6,332 nucleotides of DNA from Phycisphaerales bacterium (lineage in GTDB: Bacteria > Planctomycetota > Phycisphaerae > Sedimentisphaerales > Anaerohalosphaeraceae): the NCBI GenBank assembly GCA_003152975.1, contig PMBP01000396.1, positions 2,969 to 9,300 of the forward strand, in the 5' to 3' direction. Under the pieces are notes generated by a model. It did no database searches. It was given only the letters and a program-made list of their open reading frames with translations, and had not been told where the DNA came from. Made by a program: the position numbers and the translations under genes. Positions 5,665 through 6,332 of the stretch are shown here, piece by piece. Within the stretch, counting starts at the first letter, position 1. Each line of letters opens with the position of its first letter.

Positions 5665-5997
5665 ATGCAGCCGAATCCTATAGGTGAAGTACACAAGCTG
5701 GATCATCTGAAAAACGAAAAGCCCGCCGACGATCACGGCAGTTGTACCGACTGCCGCTGGTGGCATGTGGTGGACGACCAATCCCTGCCCTTCGGCGACA
5801 ACGCCCGGCATTGCGGCAAGCGGCCCGGCCGCGCTGTCGGCGAGTGCCGGGTCAGGGAACCTCAACTGGCCTGCTACTCCGAAGAGGGCAAACAGTGCTT
5901 CGAGGGGATCTGGCCGATCACCTACGATGTGGACTGGTGCGGCAAGTTCCAGGCGGAAAAGGGCAAGGGCGGCCTGGCCGGAATGATGAAGATCTAA
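5665..5997 (+). CDS. Small cysteine-rich protein of unknown function
   Basis: Soluble 110-residue protein with no signal peptide or membrane segment. Seven cysteines stand at residues 27, 30, 50, 61, 70, 78 and 92, in the pattern GSCTDCRWWH (25-34), HCGKRP (49-54), GECRVREP (59-66), ACYSEEGKQC (69-78) and WPITYDVDWCGKF (83-95). The order C-x2-C-x-W, then G-x-C-R, then WP-x-T-x4-WCG-x-F resembles small uncharacterised proteins thought to bind zinc or an Fe-S cluster. This rests on recall, and no named family is claimed. The ATG at 5665 is preferred over an in-frame TTG at 5647 because GGGAAGGA stands just before it, although the spacing of 2-3 nt is short. The TAA stop touches the terminal repeat of the next element, so the native C-terminus (KGKGGLAGMMKI) may have been altered by that insertion. 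It may be read through from the FAH gene or have its own promoter. Confidence 0.8.
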   Translation: MQPNPIGEVHKLDHLKNEKPADDHGSCTDCRWWHVVDDQSLPFGDNARHCGKRPGRAVGECRVREPQLACYSEEGKQCFEGIWPITYDVDWCGKFQAEKGKGGLAGMMKI

Positions 5998-6243
5998 CCC
6001 GGATATTTCACACGAGTTTGGTTTTGGGCGGCCCTTTTGCCCCGCTGCGGCGTTCTCGGTCAAAAATGTCCTCAGCGTATTTTCAAATACGCCTGGCGGT
6101 CCTTTTTGGCCTGCGGCCTTGCATCGGGCCAAAATTTCACGCCCAAAACAGTCCGTAATCGGAGAATATCCTCATTCATTTCGTAAGACCCGGTTGGAAC
6201 AGAAGTGATGACTATAGCGTCAAAACCCTGTGAAATAACCGGG
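5998..6243. mobile_element. MITE-like or REP-like non-coding element with 15-bp terminal inverted repeats
   Basis: CCCGGATATTTCACA (5998-6012) and TGTGAAATAACCGGG (6229-6243) are inverted copies matching at 14 of 15 bases. They enclose 216 bp with no convincing gene. Inside lies a long foldback (6021-6149), followed by a less structured 80 bp (6150-6228). I see no clear target-site duplication. The boundaries and the mobile nature are inferred from the terminal repeats alone. The sequence also reminds me of dispersed palindromic repeats in planctomycete and deltaproteobacterial genomes, which is unverified. Confidence 0.55.
6021..6149. repeat. 129-bp foldback inside the MITE-like element
   Basis: Nested inverted repeats share almost one centre, near 6084. 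They are GTTTTGGGC (6021-6029) with GCCCAAAAC (6141-6149), TTTTGCCCCG (6035-6044) with CGGGCCAAAA (6125-6134, one mismatch), GGTCAAAAA (6058-6066) with TTTTTGGCC (6103-6111, one wobble or mismatch), and GCGTATTT (6075-6082) with AAATACGC (6085-6092). Transcribed from either side it would form one long interrupted hairpin. It could act as a terminator between the convergent Cys-rich and sigma-factor genes. Confidence 0.8.
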
Positions 6244-6266
6244 CTGACCGACCGTCATCGCCGCGG

Positions 6267-6332
6267 TTACCCCATCTTGTGGTCGAGAAAGCCCTCGAGC
6301 TTTCGCGCCCGCACGGGGTGCTGGAGCTTGCG
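6267..6332 (-). CDS. rpoD: RpoD-type (sigma-70) RNA polymerase sigma factor, last 21 codons
   Basis: Only the C-terminal 21 residues are in the window: RKLQHPVRARKLEGFLDHKMG, then TAA at 6269-6267. The run RKL-x-HP-x-R-x2-KL-x2-FLD is the typical end of region 4.2 in primary sigma factors (RpoD/SigA), just after the helix-turn-helix that binds the -35 element. Other sigma-70 groups end differently, so a primary or group 2 sigma is likely. The rest of the gene lies beyond the right edge. It converges on the Cys-rich gene, with the foldback element between them. Confidence 0.7.
   Translation of the reverse strand, partial: RKLQHPVRARKLEGFLDHKMG

Noticed and set aside
5581..6132. A 183-codon minus-strand frame over the Cys-rich gene and foldback
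   Set aside because: It begins inside the repeat and runs antisense to the Cys-rich gene, with no motif support.
6083..6180. A short minus-strand frame beginning near 6180 (MNEDILRL...) inside the repeat element
   Set aside because: Too short, lacks a good ribosome-binding site and is dominated by the foldback sequence.
5990..6255. Target-site duplication flanking the MITE-like element
   Set aside because: The bases outside the terminal repeats (TAA on the left, CTGACC on the right) do not match, so none is claimed.
1..6332. tRNA, rRNA genes and CRISPR arrays
   Set aside because: No cloverleaf or rRNA-like sequence and no regularly spaced direct repeats were seen on either strand.

Overview
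The window looks like GC-rich chromosomal DNA from a Planctomycetota bacterium, probably of the Phycisphaerae/Sedimentisphaerales type. This is inferred from four things seen together: a prepilin-like protein with the H-X9-DG C-terminal motif, a dockerin-type EF-hand tail, a PEP-CTERM surface protein, and high-GC genes with good Shine-Dalgarno sites. No 16S or other decisive marker is present.

Layout. On the minus strand (read right to left from about 4510) there is a cobalamin (B12) riboswitch with an intrinsic terminator, followed by four tightly packed genes. These encode a DUF4465-type secreted PEP-CTERM protein (4149-3367), a secreted protein with a C-terminal dockerin-like pair (3365-2214), a prepilin-like H-X9-DG protein (2211-1402) and a ComF-family phosphoribosyltransferase (1385-600). 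The gaps are 1, 2 and 16 bp. A probable terminator follows ComF, then the N-terminal part of the lipid II flippase MurJ, which runs off the left edge.

On the plus strand, transcribed divergently from the riboswitch operon, are a fumarylacetoacetate-hydrolase-family enzyme (4634-5584) and a small cysteine-rich protein (5665-5997). Directly after the stop codon of the latter lies a non-coding, strongly folded repeat-like element (5998-6243) with 15-bp terminal inverted repeats and an inner foldback of about 129 bp. At the right edge are the last 21 codons of an RpoD-type sigma factor on the minus strand.

How the genes work together. The most interesting unit is the riboswitch operon. Its first two products are exported and contain no recognisable B12 biosynthesis or membrane-transport domain, yet they sit directly behind a B12-sensing RNA with a complete termination-type expression platform. 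The simplest inference is that they are surface proteins made when B12 is scarce, perhaps for capture of corrinoids. The prepilin-like and ComF genes appear to be in the same transcript, which raises the question of whether an envelope or DNA-uptake function is linked to B12 status or whether they are only passengers. The FAH enzyme, Cys-rich protein, MurJ and sigma factor look like unrelated chromosomal neighbours.
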